Positions 46,641 through 59,014 are shown, counted from the first letter of the stretch. The stretch is 64,000 bases of DNA from Oxalobacteraceae sp. CFBP 8761 (GCA_014841595.1 JACYUE010000002.1:1054001-1118000); one strand, 5' to 3'. Program-made: numbers and translations. Notes: generated from the sequence alone by a model not told the origin.

Positions 46641-47663
46641 TCAGCCCAGCCCCGTTGGATACAGCCCGGCAGGCCGCCACAGCAGGACCGAGATCATCAG
46701 GACGATGCCCGACACCAGCGCGATCCCGGGCGCCAGGAAGCCGGTGTAGTTGGCCACCAGGGCGATCAGCAGCGCGCCGATGAAGCAGCCACCGACCGAC
46801 CCCAGGCCGCCGATGATGATGACGATGAACAGCATCACCATGATCTCGCCGCCCATCGCCGCCGTCAGCGTTTCCTTGTACAGGCCCCACATCACGCCGC
46901 CCAGGCCGGCCAGACCCGCGCCGGCCGCGAACACCAGCACGAACAGGCGCCGGATGCGGTAGCCGAGCGCTTCGACCATCTCGCCATGTTCAACGCCGGC
47001 GCGCACCAGCAGGCCGACCTTCGTGCGGTTCAGGATCAGGTACATCGCGGCAAACACCACCAGGCCGACCGCAACCGCCACTAGGCGGTACTTGTCGATG
47101 GCCGCGTCGCCCAGCAGCAACGCGCCGCGCAGGGCCGTGGGCAGCGGCACGGCGATCGTCGCGGCGCCCCAGACAACGTGGATCAGCTGCTCGGCCACGA
47201 TCATGCCGCCCATCGTCACCAGGATCTGCTTGAGATGCCTTCCATAGACGGGCTGGATGAGCAGCCGCTCGAAGGCCCAGCCCAGCAGCGCCGTGACGAG
47301 CATGGCGACGACAATCGCCAGCGCCAGCACGGCCAGATTGACGGGCAGGGAATCCATCTCGAGCCAGCTGCGCAGCGGCAGCAGCACGAGCGTGGCGGAA
47401 AACGCGCCGACCGCGATGAACGCGCCGTGGCCAAAATTGATCACGTTCATCAGCCCGAATACGAGGGTCAGGCCACTGGCCATGATGAAGATCATCATGC
47501 CCATCGCGAGGCCCGCGACGGTGAGGGTGACCCAGGTCGACCAGCTGCCCACCAGCGGCAGCATGGCCAGGATCAGCGCCGGCACCAGCAGCAGTGGCGC
47601 AATGTCGCGGCGGGTGGCCGGCAGCTGGGCGTCGGTCGACGGGACAGCGGGAGCGAGGGACAT
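46641..47663 (-). CDS. livH: Branched-chain amino-acid-type ABC permease, LivH
   Basis: 340 residues, about nine transmembrane helices after a polar N-terminus. Conserved LTLVFGLMNVINFGHGAFIAVGAF near residue 65 and the EAA loop (RAGVEHGEMVEALGYRIRR) define LivH. The N-terminal ~25 residues are longer than usual. Sits between livF (8 nt upstream) and livM. Confidence 0.9.
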   Translation of the reverse strand: MSLAPAVPSTDAQLPATRRDIAPLLLVPALILAMLPLVGSWSTWVTLTVAGLAMGMMIFIMASGLTLVFGLMNVINFGHGAFIAVGAFSATLVLLPLRSWLEMDSLPVNLAVLALAIVVAMLVTALLGWAFERLLIQPVYGRHLKQILVTMGGMIVAEQLIHVVWGAATIAVPLPTALRGALLLGDAAIDKYRLVAVAVGLVVFAAMYLILNRTKVGLLVRAGVEHGEMVEALGYRIRRLFVLVFAAGAGLAGLGGVMWGLYKETLTAAMGGEIMVMLFIVIIIGGLGSVGGCFIGALLIALVANYTGFLAPGIALVSGIVLMISVLLWRPAGLYPTGLG

Positions 47664-47671
47664 GGGCGTTC

Positions 47672-48418
47672 CTAGGGTTGGATGTCGAGGGACAGGCCGA
47701 GCAGGCGCTGTTGCAGCGCGGCGTCGCCCGCCAGCACGGCCATCGGGCCGGCATGCACCACGCGGCCGCCATCCATCACACTGGCCGTGTCGCCCAGCGC
47801 GCGCACGACGTGCACGCTCTGCTCGACCAGCAGGATCGTCGCGCCTTGCGCTTTCAGCTCGCGAAACGCCGCCATCAGGCTGTGCACGATGGCGGGCGCC
47901 AGGCCCTTGGTCGGCTCATCGACCAGCAGCAGCTTGCGCGGTTCGACGATGGCGCGCGCAATGGCCACCATCTGTTTCTGGCCACCGGACAGGTTGCCGG
48001 CCGGGCGGTGCCAGAACGTGCGCAGCGCCGGGAAGAAGCCGCAGAGCCAGTCGACGCGCGCGGTGTCGAGCGGGCCGTCGCGCGCGGCCAGCACCAGGTT
48101 CTCGCGCACCGTCAGGTCGGAAAACACGGCCATGTTTTCGGGCACGTACGCAATGCCGGCGCGCGCGATGTCCGATGTGGCCAGCCGGGTGATGTCGCTG
48201 CCATCGAAGTGGATGCTGCCGCTGCTGGCGCGCCACAGACCCATGATCGTACGTAGCGTCGTCGTCTTGCCGGCCCCATTGCGCCCCAGCAGGACGGCCA
48301 GTTCGCCGCGCGCCACCTGCAGGTCGACACCGTGCAGGATGTGGTACTGACCGATGTGCGTGTGCACGCCGGCTAGGCGCAGCAGCGGCTGGCGCGTCGC
48401 CGGATCAGGCGCGAGCAT
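47672..48418 (-). CDS. livF: ABC transporter ATP-binding protein, LivF
   Basis: 248 residues. Walker A GRNGAGKTT, Q-loop, signature LSGGQKQMVAIARAI, Walker B LLLVDEPTKGLAP, H-loop LLVEQS. Matches LivF rather than LivG (short, with EPTKGLAP). ATG 48418 overlaps the livG 3' end by 14 bp; an earlier in-frame start is possible but unlikely. Confidence 0.9.
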   Translation of the reverse strand: MLAPDPATRQPLLRLAGVHTHIGQYHILHGVDLQVARGELAVLLGRNGAGKTTTLRTIMGLWRASSGSIHFDGSDITRLATSDIARAGIAYVPENMAVFSDLTVRENLVLAARDGPLDTARVDWLCGFFPALRTFWHRPAGNLSGGQKQMVAIARAIVEPRKLLLVDEPTKGLAPAIVHSLMAAFRELKAQGATILLVEQSVHVVRALGDTASVMDGGRVVHAGPMAVLAGDAALQQRLLGLSLDIQP

Positions 48419-49205
48419 GTTCGGTGTCGGACGTTCCAAGATAAGCCTCCTGAACGATGGCGGATGCCATGACCTCAAACGGTTCGCCATCGGCCACCAG
48501 CGCGCCGTTGTGCAGCACGACGATGCGGTCGGCCAGCTGGCGCACGACGTCCATCTTGTGCTCGACCAGCAGCACGGTGCGGGCAGCGTCGGCCTTGACT
48601 TCGCGGATCAGGTCGAGCACGACCGGCACGTCGTCGGCGCTCATGCCCGCAGTGGGTTCGTCAAACATCATCACGGACGGCTGCAGCGCCAGCAGGATCG
48701 CGACTTCGAGCTTGCGCTGGTCGCCGTGCGACAGCGCGCCCACCAGCATGTCGCGCCGCGCCGCCAGCGCCACGCGCTCGAGGTAATAGTCGGCGCGTTC
48801 GATAAGATCCCGGTGGCTTGACCAGACCGACAGGAAGTCCAGGCCAATGCCGGCGCGGCTCTGGACCGCCAGGCGCACGTTCTCGATCACTGACAGCAAC
48901 GGGAACAGGTTGGTGAGCTGGAAGGCGCGGCCGATGCCAAGACGCGTGCGGCGCGCAGCGCCCAGACGCGTAATGTCGCGGCCATGCAGGTGCACGCTGC
49001 CGGCGCTGGCGCGCAACTGGCCCGAGATCAGGTTGAACCACGTGGTCTTGCCGGCGCCGTTGGGCCCGACGATGACGGTGAGCGTGCCCGGATAAAAGTC
49101 GGCCGTGACGGCGTTGACGGCAACGTGCCCGCCGAAGCGGATCGTCAGCCCGCGCGTGGACAGGGACGGCGCAGCGCGTGCGCTGGCGGCAGCCATGTCA
49201 GCCAT
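48405..49205 (-). CDS. livG: ABC transporter ATP-binding protein, LivG
   Basis: 266 residues. Walker [10 protein letters not shown], LivG-type insert ([27 protein letters not shown]), a signature of [17 protein letters not shown] (SHGDQ in place of SGGQ, common in this family's LivG), Walker [12 protein letters not shown] and H-loop VEHKMD. A 9-bp duplication (GCCATGTCA twice) gives two in-frame starts (49205, 49196). The first follows the binding-protein stop by one base. Confidence 0.9.
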   Translation of the reverse strand: MADMAAASARAAPSLSTRGLTIRFGGHVAVNAVTADFYPGTLTVIVGPNGAGKTTWFNLISGQLRASAGSVHLHGRDITRLGAARRTRLGIGRAFQLTNLFPLLSVIENVRLAVQSRAGIGLDFLSVWSSHRDLIERADYYLERVALAARRDMLVGALSHGDQRKLEVAILLALQPSVMMFDEPTAGMSADDVPVVLDLIREVKADAARTVLLVEHKMDVVRQLADRIVVLHNGALVADGEPFEVMASAIVQEAYLGTSDTEHARA

Positions 49206-49206
49206 G

Positions 49207-50406
49207 TCAGCGTTTGTTCCGCACCGGCAGCGGCATCTCGTCGGCCGGGATGTCGCGCACCAGTTCGAGCAGATCCCAGTCGTTCTTCTGGTCCTTCTTG
49301 ATGCGGAAGTGGTACATCGGCTGGATCGCCTGGTGGTCGTCCTTGCGAAAGACCATGGCGCCTTTTGGCGTCCCGAAGCGCATGCCTTCCATCGCGGCGA
49401 CCATCTTGTCGCCATCGCCGTCCGGCACCTTGCTCAGCGCCGCCACGACCGCGCTGGCGGCGGCCATGCCACCGGCCGTGAACATGTCGGGCGGGGTCTT
49501 GTAGCGCTTCATGTGCTGCGCCACCAGCCAGTCGTTCATCGGATTTCTCGGAAAACCGTAGTAGTAATAGATCGTGCCCTCGGTGCCGGCATGGGCCTTC
49601 CAGGTCTGCATCACGGGCAGGATATTGCCGCCCGGGGCCAGCGCGATGCCGTAGCGTTCGGGTTTCATGGCGGCGATCTTGTTCATCGGACTCGGGCCGG
49701 CCCAGACGATGGCCAGCACGCGCGGCTGCGGCTTGTCTTTCAGGGCATCGAACAGGCGCTGCGCCGATGCGGTGAAGTCGGTCGTCGCGAGCGGCGCGTA
49801 TTCTTCGTGGACGACGCTGGCCTTGCTGCCGGTGGCGATCAACGCTTCCTTGCCGGCCTTGATCGCATCGCGCCCGAACGCATAATCCTGGGTCAGCAAG
49901 CCCACGCTGCCGCTTTTGAGCGTGCTGGCGGCGGCCAGCGCATCCTGCATCGAACTGCGCGCCGTGCGAAAGATGTACTTGTTCCACTTGTCGCCCGTGA
50001 TCGCATCGGCCACGGCCGGTTCGATGATCAAGACCTTTTTGTATTCCTTCGCCACTGGCAGCATGGCCAGCGCCGAGGCGGACGAGGTGGTGCCGACCGC
50101 AATGTCGACGCGGTCGTCGCCATACGCTTCGGCCAGCAGCGTACGCCCCAGATCGGGTTTGCTCTGGTCGTCCTTGACGATGACCTTGATGGCGCGGCCA
50201 TTGATGGTCATCCTGCCCCTGGTCAGGTACTCGAGGCCCAGCATGAAGCCGCTCTCGGTCTCGCGCGCATAGGTTTCCAGTGCGCCCGTCTTGCCGGCGA
50301 TGAGGGCAACTTTAAAGTCCTTGCCCTGTGCTTTTGCATGGGGCGCGGCGCCCATTGCGAAAGCAGCCAGCAGGGGCAGGGCGAAGGATCTGATCGAATG
50401 GTGCAT
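49207..50406 (-). CDS. Periplasmic substrate-binding protein of the Liv-type transporter
   Basis: 399 residues. Signal peptide ending HAKAQ (residue ~26). The rest is a type-I periplasmic binding fold (Peripla_BP_6): FKVALIAGKTGALETYARETESGFMLGLEYL, VGTTSSASALAMLPVAKEYKKVLI and a hinge with GWVGP-like AIVWAGPSP. It delivers the ligand to LivHM. The subgroup resembles binding proteins for amides/aromatic acids more than classical LivK, but the ligand cannot be named. ATG 50406 has GGAGA upstream. It follows the TonB receptor gene by 39 nt. Confidence 0.87.
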   Translation of the reverse strand: MHHSIRSFALPLLAAFAMGAAPHAKAQGKDFKVALIAGKTGALETYARETESGFMLGLEYLTRGRMTINGRAIKVIVKDDQSKPDLGRTLLAEAYGDDRVDIAVGTTSSASALAMLPVAKEYKKVLIIEPAVADAITGDKWNKYIFRTARSSMQDALAAASTLKSGSVGLLTQDYAFGRDAIKAGKEALIATGSKASVVHEEYAPLATTDFTASAQRLFDALKDKPQPRVLAIVWAGPSPMNKIAAMKPERYGIALAPGGNILPVMQTWKAHAGTEGTIYYYYGFPRNPMNDWLVAQHMKRYKTPPDMFTAGGMAAASAVVAALSKVPDGDGDKMVAAMEGMRFGTPKGAMVFRKDDHQAIQPMYHFRIKKDQKNDWDLLELVRDIPADEMPLPVRNKR

Positions 50407-50445
50407 GCGGTCTCCTCGTGATGTTTTGTCAGGCGTGGCCGCGGT

Positions 50446-52728
<2,283 letters not shown>

Positions 52729-52938
52729 GGATGTCTCCTTATTGTTCGTCGCCACGGTGGATGTGTCGCTCAAAGGGGGAATGTGCCCGAGCGCACCATG
52801 CGTCACCTTGCGCACCAACAAGCGCTCCCATGAATACGCAGTTCGAATGGCGGCGTTGCAACAGATGGTCGAACCCATGCGCGTTGCATCACCAAGCTGT
52901 GCCGGTGCCTGGCGATTGACGACTCACGCGGGCGGTTG

Positions 52939-52959
52939 ATGTATCCTCGTCATGTATCC
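52939..52959. promoter_or_regulatory. Direct repeats ATGTATCC upstream of mdcR
   Basis: ATGTATCC occurs at 52939-52946 and 52952-52959, a 13-bp centre-to-centre spacing, just before the ribosome site of the LysR gene in the 248-bp divergent region shared with the TonB receptor. A regulator or RNA polymerase contact is possible; no direct evidence. Confidence 0.3.
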
Positions 52960-52976
52960 ATTTCACGAGGGCCCCC

Positions 52977-53897
52977 ATGCGCAGCCAGATCAGCGACGAC
53001 ATCACCTTCCGCAAACTCGAGATCCTGCTGGCGTACATGGAAGGCGGCAACCTGAACGCCGCCGCGCGCATGCTCGACATCAGCGCCGTCAGCGTGCATC
53101 GCGCGCTGCATTCGCTGGAAGATGGAATGAGTTGTCAGCTGTTCAGTCTGCAGGGCCGCAACCTGATTCCCAACGATGCCGCGCAGGTGCTGGCGGACGT
53201 GAGCCGCGACGTGGTGCGGCTGATGGCGGACGGCATTGCAGCGACGCGCTCGGCCGCCGGTTATTCAGCCGATCACTTGAAAATCGGCTCGCTGTATTCG
53301 CTGACGACCGGCACCATCCCCGATGTCATCATCGGCATCAAGCTGCGCAAGCAGGAACTGGAAACCGAACTGGTGCTGGGCTCGAATGCCGATCTGCTGC
53401 ACAAACTCAAGCAGAATGCGATCGATGCGGCGCTGATGGCGGTGCCCGAACCCGATCCGGATATCGAATCGATCGCGCTGTTCGAGGACGAGGTGTTCTT
53501 TGCGGCGCCGGCCGGCTCGCCCTATGCGGGGATGGCCGAAGTCGATCTGCGCGCCTGTGCAGACGAGAAATTCGTCTGCCTGAAGGATGGTTTCGTGACC
53601 TTCAGCGGGTTCCAGGAAGCATTCCGCATCGCCGGATATGCACCGACGATCGTCACGCGCGTGGGCGATATTTTCTCACTGATGAACCTGGTGGGGGCGG
53701 GGATCGGCTACACGCTGCTGCCGGGCCGCGTGCGCCATGCGTTCGGCGACAAGGTCCAGCTGATTCCGCTCAAGAGCGATTACCTGATGCGCCAGACGAT
53801 CGGCCTGAGCTTCCTGCGGGTGCGTGAGCGGGATCCGAACCTGCTGGCGCTGGCGGCGGTGTGCCGGATGCTGAAGCACCGCACGCCGGCGGGCTGA
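52977..53897 (+). CDS. mdcR: LysR-family regulator, MdcR-like
   Basis: 306 residues. Winged helix-turn-helix at 1-65 (ITFRKLEILLAYMEGGNLNAAARMLDISAVSVHRALHSLE), then the LysR effector domain. It has the pattern I associate with malonate-utilisation regulators: HRALHSLEDG, LKIGSLYSLT, ELVLGSNADLLHKLK, VGDIFSLMNLVGAGIGYTLLPGRVRHAFGDKV. The nearby mdc operon supports the name. ATG 52977 has GAGGG upstream. Divergent from the TonB/Liv operon, which it may also control (inference). Confidence 0.85.
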   Translation: MRSQISDDITFRKLEILLAYMEGGNLNAAARMLDISAVSVHRALHSLEDGMSCQLFSLQGRNLIPNDAAQVLADVSRDVVRLMADGIAATRSAAGYSADHLKIGSLYSLTTGTIPDVIIGIKLRKQELETELVLGSNADLLHKLKQNAIDAALMAVPEPDPDIESIALFEDEVFFAAPAGSPYAGMAEVDLRACADEKFVCLKDGFVTFSGFQEAFRIAGYAPTIVTRVGDIFSLMNLVGAGIGYTLLPGRVRHAFGDKVQLIPLKSDYLMRQTIGLSFLRVRERDPNLLALAAVCRMLKHRTPAG

Positions 53898-53941
53898 CCA
53901 GGTTGGCGCCGATGCCAGTGCGGATCAGCGCCCGGCCAGCT

Positions 53942-54583
53942 TTACGGGCGCTTGAGCTGGTTGATGACGCTGGCGACCTTGGTGGTGATCATGTCGACCG
54001 CCGGATTGTTCGCACCGTGCGGGATGATGACGTCGGCATTGCGCTTGGTCGGCTCGATGAACTGCTTGTGCATCGGGCGCACGGTGTCCAGGTACTGGCT
54101 GATGACGCTTTCCACCGAGCGGCCGCGCTCCGTGATGTCGCGCTGCATGCGGCGGATGAAGCGGATGTCGGATGCGGTGTCGACGAAGATCTTCAGCGAC
54201 ATCATGTCGCACAGGGCCGGGTCATACAGGGCAAACAGGCCTTCGATGACGATGACCGGGGCCGGTTTGACCCGGATGGTGCGGTCGGAGCGGTTGTGCA
54301 GCGTGAAGTCGTACTCGGGCATGTCGATCGACTCGCCCCGGCGCAGTGCCTGGACGTGCTGCACCAGCAGCGACCACTCGAACGCCTGCGGATGATCGTA
54401 ATTCTGCTGGGTGCGTACTTCGGGGCTGAGATGCGTCTGGTCGCAGTAATAATCATCCTGCATCACGACCGAGACCATCTCGGTGCCGAACGTGGACAGC
54501 ACTTGCCTGGACACCGTGGACTTGCCACTGCCGCTACCGCCCGCGACGCCAATAATAAACGGTTGAAAAGGAAAACTGAGCAT
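53942..54583 (-). CDS. udk: Uridine kinase
   Basis: 213 residues. Phosphorylates uridine and cytidine in pyrimidine salvage. P-loop GGSGSGKST (14-22), then QDDYYCDQTHLS, NYDHPQAFEW, PEYDF, the lid RDITERGRS and SQYLDTVRPMHKQFIEPTKR, all typical of Udk. The gene interrupts the malonate region on the opposite strand. Confidence 0.95.
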   Translation of the reverse strand: MLSFPFQPFIIGVAGGSGSGKSTVSRQVLSTFGTEMVSVVMQDDYYCDQTHLSPEVRTQQNYDHPQAFEWSLLVQHVQALRRGESIDMPEYDFTLHNRSDRTIRVKPAPVIVIEGLFALYDPALCDMMSLKIFVDTASDIRFIRRMQRDITERGRSVESVISQYLDTVRPMHKQFIEPTKRNADVIIPHGANNPAVDMITTKVASVINQLKRP

Positions 54584-54642
54584 GCCGAATGATACCGGAA
54601 TCCGGACCTGACCGACAGGCCCCGAGGCCCCTGGCGCCGCCG

Positions 54643-55620
54643 TTACTTCAGGCTGCGCAGCGCGGCTTCCAGCGCCGGATAGGCGAACTCGAACCCTTCA
54701 CGGGCGAACCGCAGCGGCACCACGCGCTGGCCTTCGAGCAGCAAATCAGCCTGCTCGCCCAGCGCCAGGCGCATCGGCCAGCCGGGCGTCGGGATCACGC
54801 ATGGACGTTTCCAGACGCGCGCGGCTGCCTGGCTGAATTCCAGTTGCGACACGGCGATTGGCGCGGTGAAATTGGTTGCACCGAACGTCGGCGCAGACGC
54901 ATCGCTGAGCGCCTGCTTCCAGCGATGTGCGATGCCCCCGACCAGATCGTCGATGTGAATCCATGACAGCCACTGGCGGCCGCTGCCCAGCCGGCCGCCG
55001 ATGCCCAGCCGGATCGGCAGCAGCATCATCGGCAGCGCGCCTTGCTCGCCCAGCACCAGGCCGAAGCGCATGCACTCGACCTGCACGCCATGGCGCACGG
55101 CGCCGGCGGCAGCGGCTTCCCACTCGCGGCACAGGTCCGACATGAACATCGGCTGCGGCGGCGCTGCTTCGTCGAGCTTGGCGTCGTCGCCAATGCGCTG
55201 GATGCCGTAGTAGCCGATCGCCGATGCCGACAGCAGCAGCCGCGGCTTGTGACTGGCGCGGCCAATCCAGTCGACCACTTTCTCCGTCAATGCGACGCGG
55301 CTCTGGCGCAGCGCGGCCTTGCGCGCGTCGGTCCAGCGCTGGCCGAGGATCCGGGCGCCGGCCAGGTTGACGACGATGTCGACCTGGTGGTCAAGTGGCA
55401 GATCATCCATCGCGGCGATGGCGCGCACCCGGCCACCGAACAGCGTGGCAGCGCGCGCCACGTCGCGGGTCAGCGCGATCACGTCGTGACCGTCTTTCAG
55501 CAGCGCGCGCACCAGGTGCTGGCCGACGAAGCCCGTGGCGCCGGTGACCAGCACGCAGCGGGCGACCGTGTCGAACACGCTCGGTGCCTTGTTGGATGTC
55601 GGTGTCGCACTCGTTGTCAA
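54643..55620 (-). CDS. TIGR01777 family epimerase (YfcH/SulA-like)
   Basis: 325 residues from TTG 55620, chosen because GGAG lies 6 nt upstream; a GTG at 55578 would also keep the whole domain. NAD(P)-binding motif VLVTGATGFVGQHLVRAL, YYG catalytic pattern SASAIGYYGIQ, then the DUF1731 C-terminal end (PAFALR-like ...LALGEQADLLLEGQRVVPLRFAREGFEF). Short-chain dehydrogenase-like, substrate unknown. Divergent from the malonate operon. Confidence 0.87.
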   Translation of the reverse strand: MTTSATPTSNKAPSVFDTVARCVLVTGATGFVGQHLVRALLKDGHDVIALTRDVARAATLFGGRVRAIAAMDDLPLDHQVDIVVNLAGARILGQRWTDARKAALRQSRVALTEKVVDWIGRASHKPRLLLSASAIGYYGIQRIGDDAKLDEAAPPQPMFMSDLCREWEAAAAGAVRHGVQVECMRFGLVLGEQGALPMMLLPIRLGIGGRLGSGRQWLSWIHIDDLVGGIAHRWKQALSDASAPTFGATNFTAPIAVSQLEFSQAAARVWKRPCVIPTPGWPMRLALGEQADLLLEGQRVVPLRFAREGFEFAYPALEAALRSLK

Positions 55621-55891
55621 CTTGTTCTCCGGTTCAGTGTTCTCAATTCTGCCAAGACAGGAATGTAACACTTCCGCTGACAGTAAACGTTAGTACCCCA
55701 GCGTAATTGATCTCGAAAGCGATCGGGTTTACCTTGGCCGCACAACCTGCATAACAAAAGAGCATGGCCGGCCCCGCAAAGCTCCCGAGACCACGGTCCG
55801 AGGAGGCGATGGCGACAGGCCATGCATTGGAGACGTATCACCAGCGACGCGCCGGGTGGAACCGGCCTTCGCACCTCGTAGGAGCCACCCT

Positions 55892-57310
55892 GTGTCCTCT
55901 CATGTCATTGCAATCTGCGTTCTGGCGCTCATGTTCATCGTCGCCACCGCCATGCCCATCAATATGGGCGTCATCGCGTTTGTCGGCGCATTCCTGGTCG
56001 GCACCATCGTCTTCAGCATGGAGACCAAGGCCATCATGGCCGGCTACCCGGCCGAGCTGTTCCTGACCCTGGTCGGCATCACCTTCCTGTTCGCGCAGGC
56101 CCAGAACAATGGCACGATCGACTGGCTCGTCAGACTGGCCGTGCGCGCCGTCGGTGGGCGCATCGCCGCTATTCCGTGGGTCATGTTCGCGGTCACCGCG
56201 CTCCTGACCTCGGTTGGCGCCGTCAGTCCGGCCGCAGTGGCGATCATCGCCCCGATTGCGCTGGGCTTCGCTGCCAAGTACAAGATCAATCCCCTGATGA
56301 TGGGCCTGCTGGTCATCCACGGCGCGCAGGGCGGCGGCTTCTCGCCGATCAGCATCTATGGCGGCATTACCAACAAGGTCGTCATGGAAGCCGGCTTGCC
56401 GATTTCACCGCTGACCACTGCCTTCACCAGCCTGGGCGTGAATCTGGCCGTGTCGATCATTCTGTTCTTCGTGTTCGGCGGCGCCAAGCTGATGCGCCAG
56501 GAAATGCCGAAGTCCGGCGCTGGCGTGCGTCCGATGACGCCGTTCACGCCACCGGTGGCGGTCGCAGCGCAGGGTCCGCAGATCTATGGCGATGCCGAGA
56601 ATGAAACCGGCAGCGAAGAGCGCCTCACCGCGCAGCGTTCGACTGCCGCTGTCGGCGCCGTCGGCAACGGCGGCCCCGGTTCGGGCCTGGGCACCGGCGA
56701 CATCGACCTGCATGCCGGGCCGACCTTCCACCAGATGTTCACCGTCGTCGGCCTGATCGCGCTGGCCGTGCTCACGCTGCTGTACAAGCTCGATATCGGC
56801 TTCGTTGCCCTCACCATCGGCCTGTTGATTTCAATTCTGTCGCCGCAAGTGCAAAAGCGCGCGATCGGCCAGGTGTCGTGGCCCGAGATCATGCTGATCG
56901 TCGGCGTGAGCACGTATGTCGGTGTTCTGCAGAAGATGGGCACCATCACCTGGGTCGGCGACAGCGTCGCCAGCCTGACCTCGCCGCTGATGGTGGCCTT
57001 GCTGCTGCTGTTTGTCGGCGCCATCGTCTCGGCCTTTGCCTCGTCGACTGCGGTGCTGGGTTCGCTCATTCCGCTGGCCGTGCCGTTCCTGGCGTCCGGC
57101 ACCGGTGTCGACGCCATCGGCTTCATCGCTGCCATGGCTGTCGCCTCGACCATCGTCGACGTCAGCCCGTTCTCGACCAATGGCGCACTCGTGCTGGCCA
57201 GTGCCCAGGGCATCGACCGCGACGTATTCCTGCGCCAGCTGATGATCTATGGCGGTATCGTGACGCTGGTGGCACCGATCGTCGTGTGGCTGCTGTTCGT
57301 GGTGTTGTAA
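55892..57310 (+). CDS. Putative malonate/dicarboxylate permease (MatC-like, SLC13/ArsB fold)
   Basis: 472 residues, about eleven transmembrane helices in two halves joined by a long hydrophilic loop (about 205-285). The N-terminal half matches the dicarboxylate carrier MatC N-domain: MPINMGVIAFVGAFLVGTIV, LTSVGAVSPAAVAIIAPIALGFA, GGGFSPISIYGGITNKV. GTG 55892 is chosen for GGAG at 55881-55884. As the first gene before mdcA and with no other transporter in the operon, malonate uptake is the likely job. The 271 bp upstream hold the operon promoter; no clear LysR box found. Confidence 0.82.
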   Translation: MSSHVIAICVLALMFIVATAMPINMGVIAFVGAFLVGTIVFSMETKAIMAGYPAELFLTLVGITFLFAQAQNNGTIDWLVRLAVRAVGGRIAAIPWVMFAVTALLTSVGAVSPAAVAIIAPIALGFAAKYKINPLMMGLLVIHGAQGGGFSPISIYGGITNKVVMEAGLPISPLTTAFTSLGVNLAVSIILFFVFGGAKLMRQEMPKSGAGVRPMTPFTPPVAVAAQGPQIYGDAENETGSEERLTAQRSTAAVGAVGNGGPGSGLGTGDIDLHAGPTFHQMFTVVGLIALAVLTLLYKLDIGFVALTIGLLISILSPQVQKRAIGQVSWPEIMLIVGVSTYVGVLQKMGTITWVGDSVASLTSPLMVALLLLFVGAIVSAFASSTAVLGSLIPLAVPFLASGTGVDAIGFIAAMAVASTIVDVSPFSTNGALVLASAQGIDRDVFLRQLMIYGGIVTLVAPIVVWLLFVVL

Positions 57311-57335
57311 GGCCACGCAAATTTTAGGAACTATC

Positions 57336-59003
57336 ATGAATCATGCTGAAGGCCGCTGGACCGGCCAGCAACGTAACCGCAGCGAGCGCCTGGCCCGCGC
57401 CGGCGCCGCCCTCGGCGGTGCGCTCGACGGCAAGGTCGTCCAGGCCTCGCACATCGTCGAGCTGCTGCACGCGGTGCTCGAACCGGGCGACCGCGTCTGC
57501 CTCGAAGGCAACAACCAGAAGCAGGCCGACTTTCTCGGCAAGGCCCTGACGCGCGTCGATACGGCGCGCGTGCATGACCTGCACATGCTGCTGTCGGTGC
57601 TGTCGCTGCCGGAACACCTGGACGTGTTCGAGAAGGGGATCGCGTCGAAACTCGATTTCTCGTTCTCGGGGCCGCAGGCCGGCCGCCTGGCCAAGCTGGC
57701 GCAGTCGGGCAAGCTCAATATCGGTGCGATCCACACCTACCTCGAGCTGTTCGCCCGCTACTTCATCGACCTGACGCCGCGCGTGGCGCTGGTGGCCGCC
57801 GAAATGGCCGACCGCGAAGGCAATCTGTACACCGGCCCGAATACCGAAGACACGCCGGCGATTGCCGAAGCGACGGCCTTCAAGAGCGGCATCGTGATCG
57901 CGCAGGTGAACCAGATCGTCGACAAGCTGCCCCGCATCGACATTCCCGGCGACTGGGTCGGCTACGTCGTGCAGTCGCCCACGCCGTACTACATCGAGCC
58001 GTTGTTCACGCGTGATCCGGCCCTGATCTCGGAGATCCAGGTGTTGATGGCGATGATGGCCATCAAGGGCATCTATGCCGAGTACGAGATCGAGCGCCTG
58101 AACCACGGCATCGGTTTCGACACCGCCGCCATCGAGCTGCTGCTGCCAACCTACGCCGCGAGCCTGGGCCTGAAAGGCAAGATTGCCCGTCACTGGGCAT
58201 TAAATCCACACCCGGCCCTGATCCCCGCGATCGAAGCGGGCTTCGTCGAATCGGTGCACTCGTTCGGCTCCGAGCTGGGCATGGAAAACTATATCCGCGC
58301 GCGCCCCGACGTGTTCTTCGTCGGGCCGGACGGCTCGATGCGCAGCAACCGCGCCTTCTGCCAGGCGGCCGGGCACTACGCGTGCGACCTGTTCATTGGC
58401 TCGACGCTGCAGATTGACTTGCAGGGCAATTCGTCGACCGCCACGCTGGGGCGCATCGCGGGCTTTGGCGGCGCACCGAACATGGGCGCCGATGCGCGTG
58501 GCCGGCGCCATCCGAGCAAGGCGTGGCTGAAAGCCGGCGAAGAGGCGCGCGCAGGCCGCAACATGATCCCGCGCGGACAGAAGCTGGTGGTGCAGATGGT
58601 CGAGACCTTCCGCGAGCACATGGCGCCCGCTTTCGTCGAGAAGCTCGACGCCTGGCAGCTGGCCGAGCAGGCCGGTATGGCGATTCCGCCGGTGATGATT
58701 TATGGTGACGACGTCAGCCACATCCTGACCGAGGAAGGCATCGCCAACCTGCTGCTGTGCCGCACGGACGAAGAGCGCGAACAGGCGATCCGCGGCGTGG
58801 CCGGCTACACGCCGGTGGGCATGGCGCGCGACAAGCGCATGGTCGAGAACCTGCGCGACCGGGGCATCATTCGCCGGCCGGAAGATCTCGGCATCGACAA
58901 ACGCATGGCGACCCGCGACCTGCTGGCCGCCAAGAACATGAAGGGCCTGGTGCGCGCATCGGGCGGGTTGTACGACCCGCCGAAGCGCTTCAGGAACTGG
59001 TAA
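57336..59003 (+). CDS. mdcA: Malonate decarboxylase, alpha subunit
   Basis: 555 residues, acetyl-S-ACP:malonate ACP transferase. It swaps the acetyl on the carrier subunit for malonate, so malonyl-S-ACP can be decarboxylated. Recognised by full-length match to MdcA: CLEGNNQKQADFLGKAL, FSFSGPQAGRLA, VALVAAEMADREGNLYTGPNTEDTPAI, and GFGGAPNMGADARGRRHPSKAW. AGGAA precedes ATG 57336. mdcC follows by 11 nt. Confidence 0.95.
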   Translation: MNHAEGRWTGQQRNRSERLARAGAALGGALDGKVVQASHIVELLHAVLEPGDRVCLEGNNQKQADFLGKALTRVDTARVHDLHMLLSVLSLPEHLDVFEKGIASKLDFSFSGPQAGRLAKLAQSGKLNIGAIHTYLELFARYFIDLTPRVALVAAEMADREGNLYTGPNTEDTPAIAEATAFKSGIVIAQVNQIVDKLPRIDIPGDWVGYVVQSPTPYYIEPLFTRDPALISEIQVLMAMMAIKGIYAEYEIERLNHGIGFDTAAIELLLPTYAASLGLKGKIARHWALNPHPALIPAIEAGFVESVHSFGSELGMENYIRARPDVFFVGPDGSMRSNRAFCQAAGHYACDLFIGSTLQIDLQGNSSTATLGRIAGFGGAPNMGADARGRRHPSKAWLKAGEEARAGRNMIPRGQKLVVQMVETFREHMAPAFVEKLDAWQLAEQAGMAIPPVMIYGDDVSHILTEEGIANLLLCRTDEEREQAIRGVAGYTPVGMARDKRMVENLRDRGIIRRPEDLGIDKRMATRDLLAAKNMKGLVRASGGLYDPPKRFRNW

Positions 59004-59014
59004 GGAACAACATC

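Noticed and set aside
48800..48890. SHGDQ instead of SGGQ in LivG as a defect
   Set aside because: This variant signature is frequent in LivG-type subunits, so the protein is probably active.
55617..55874. 85-codon minus-strand frame with Cys residues before the malonate permease
   Set aside because: Cysteine spacing looked like a zinc ribbon, but there is no ribosome site, it starts inside the permease leader and overlaps the operon promoter region.
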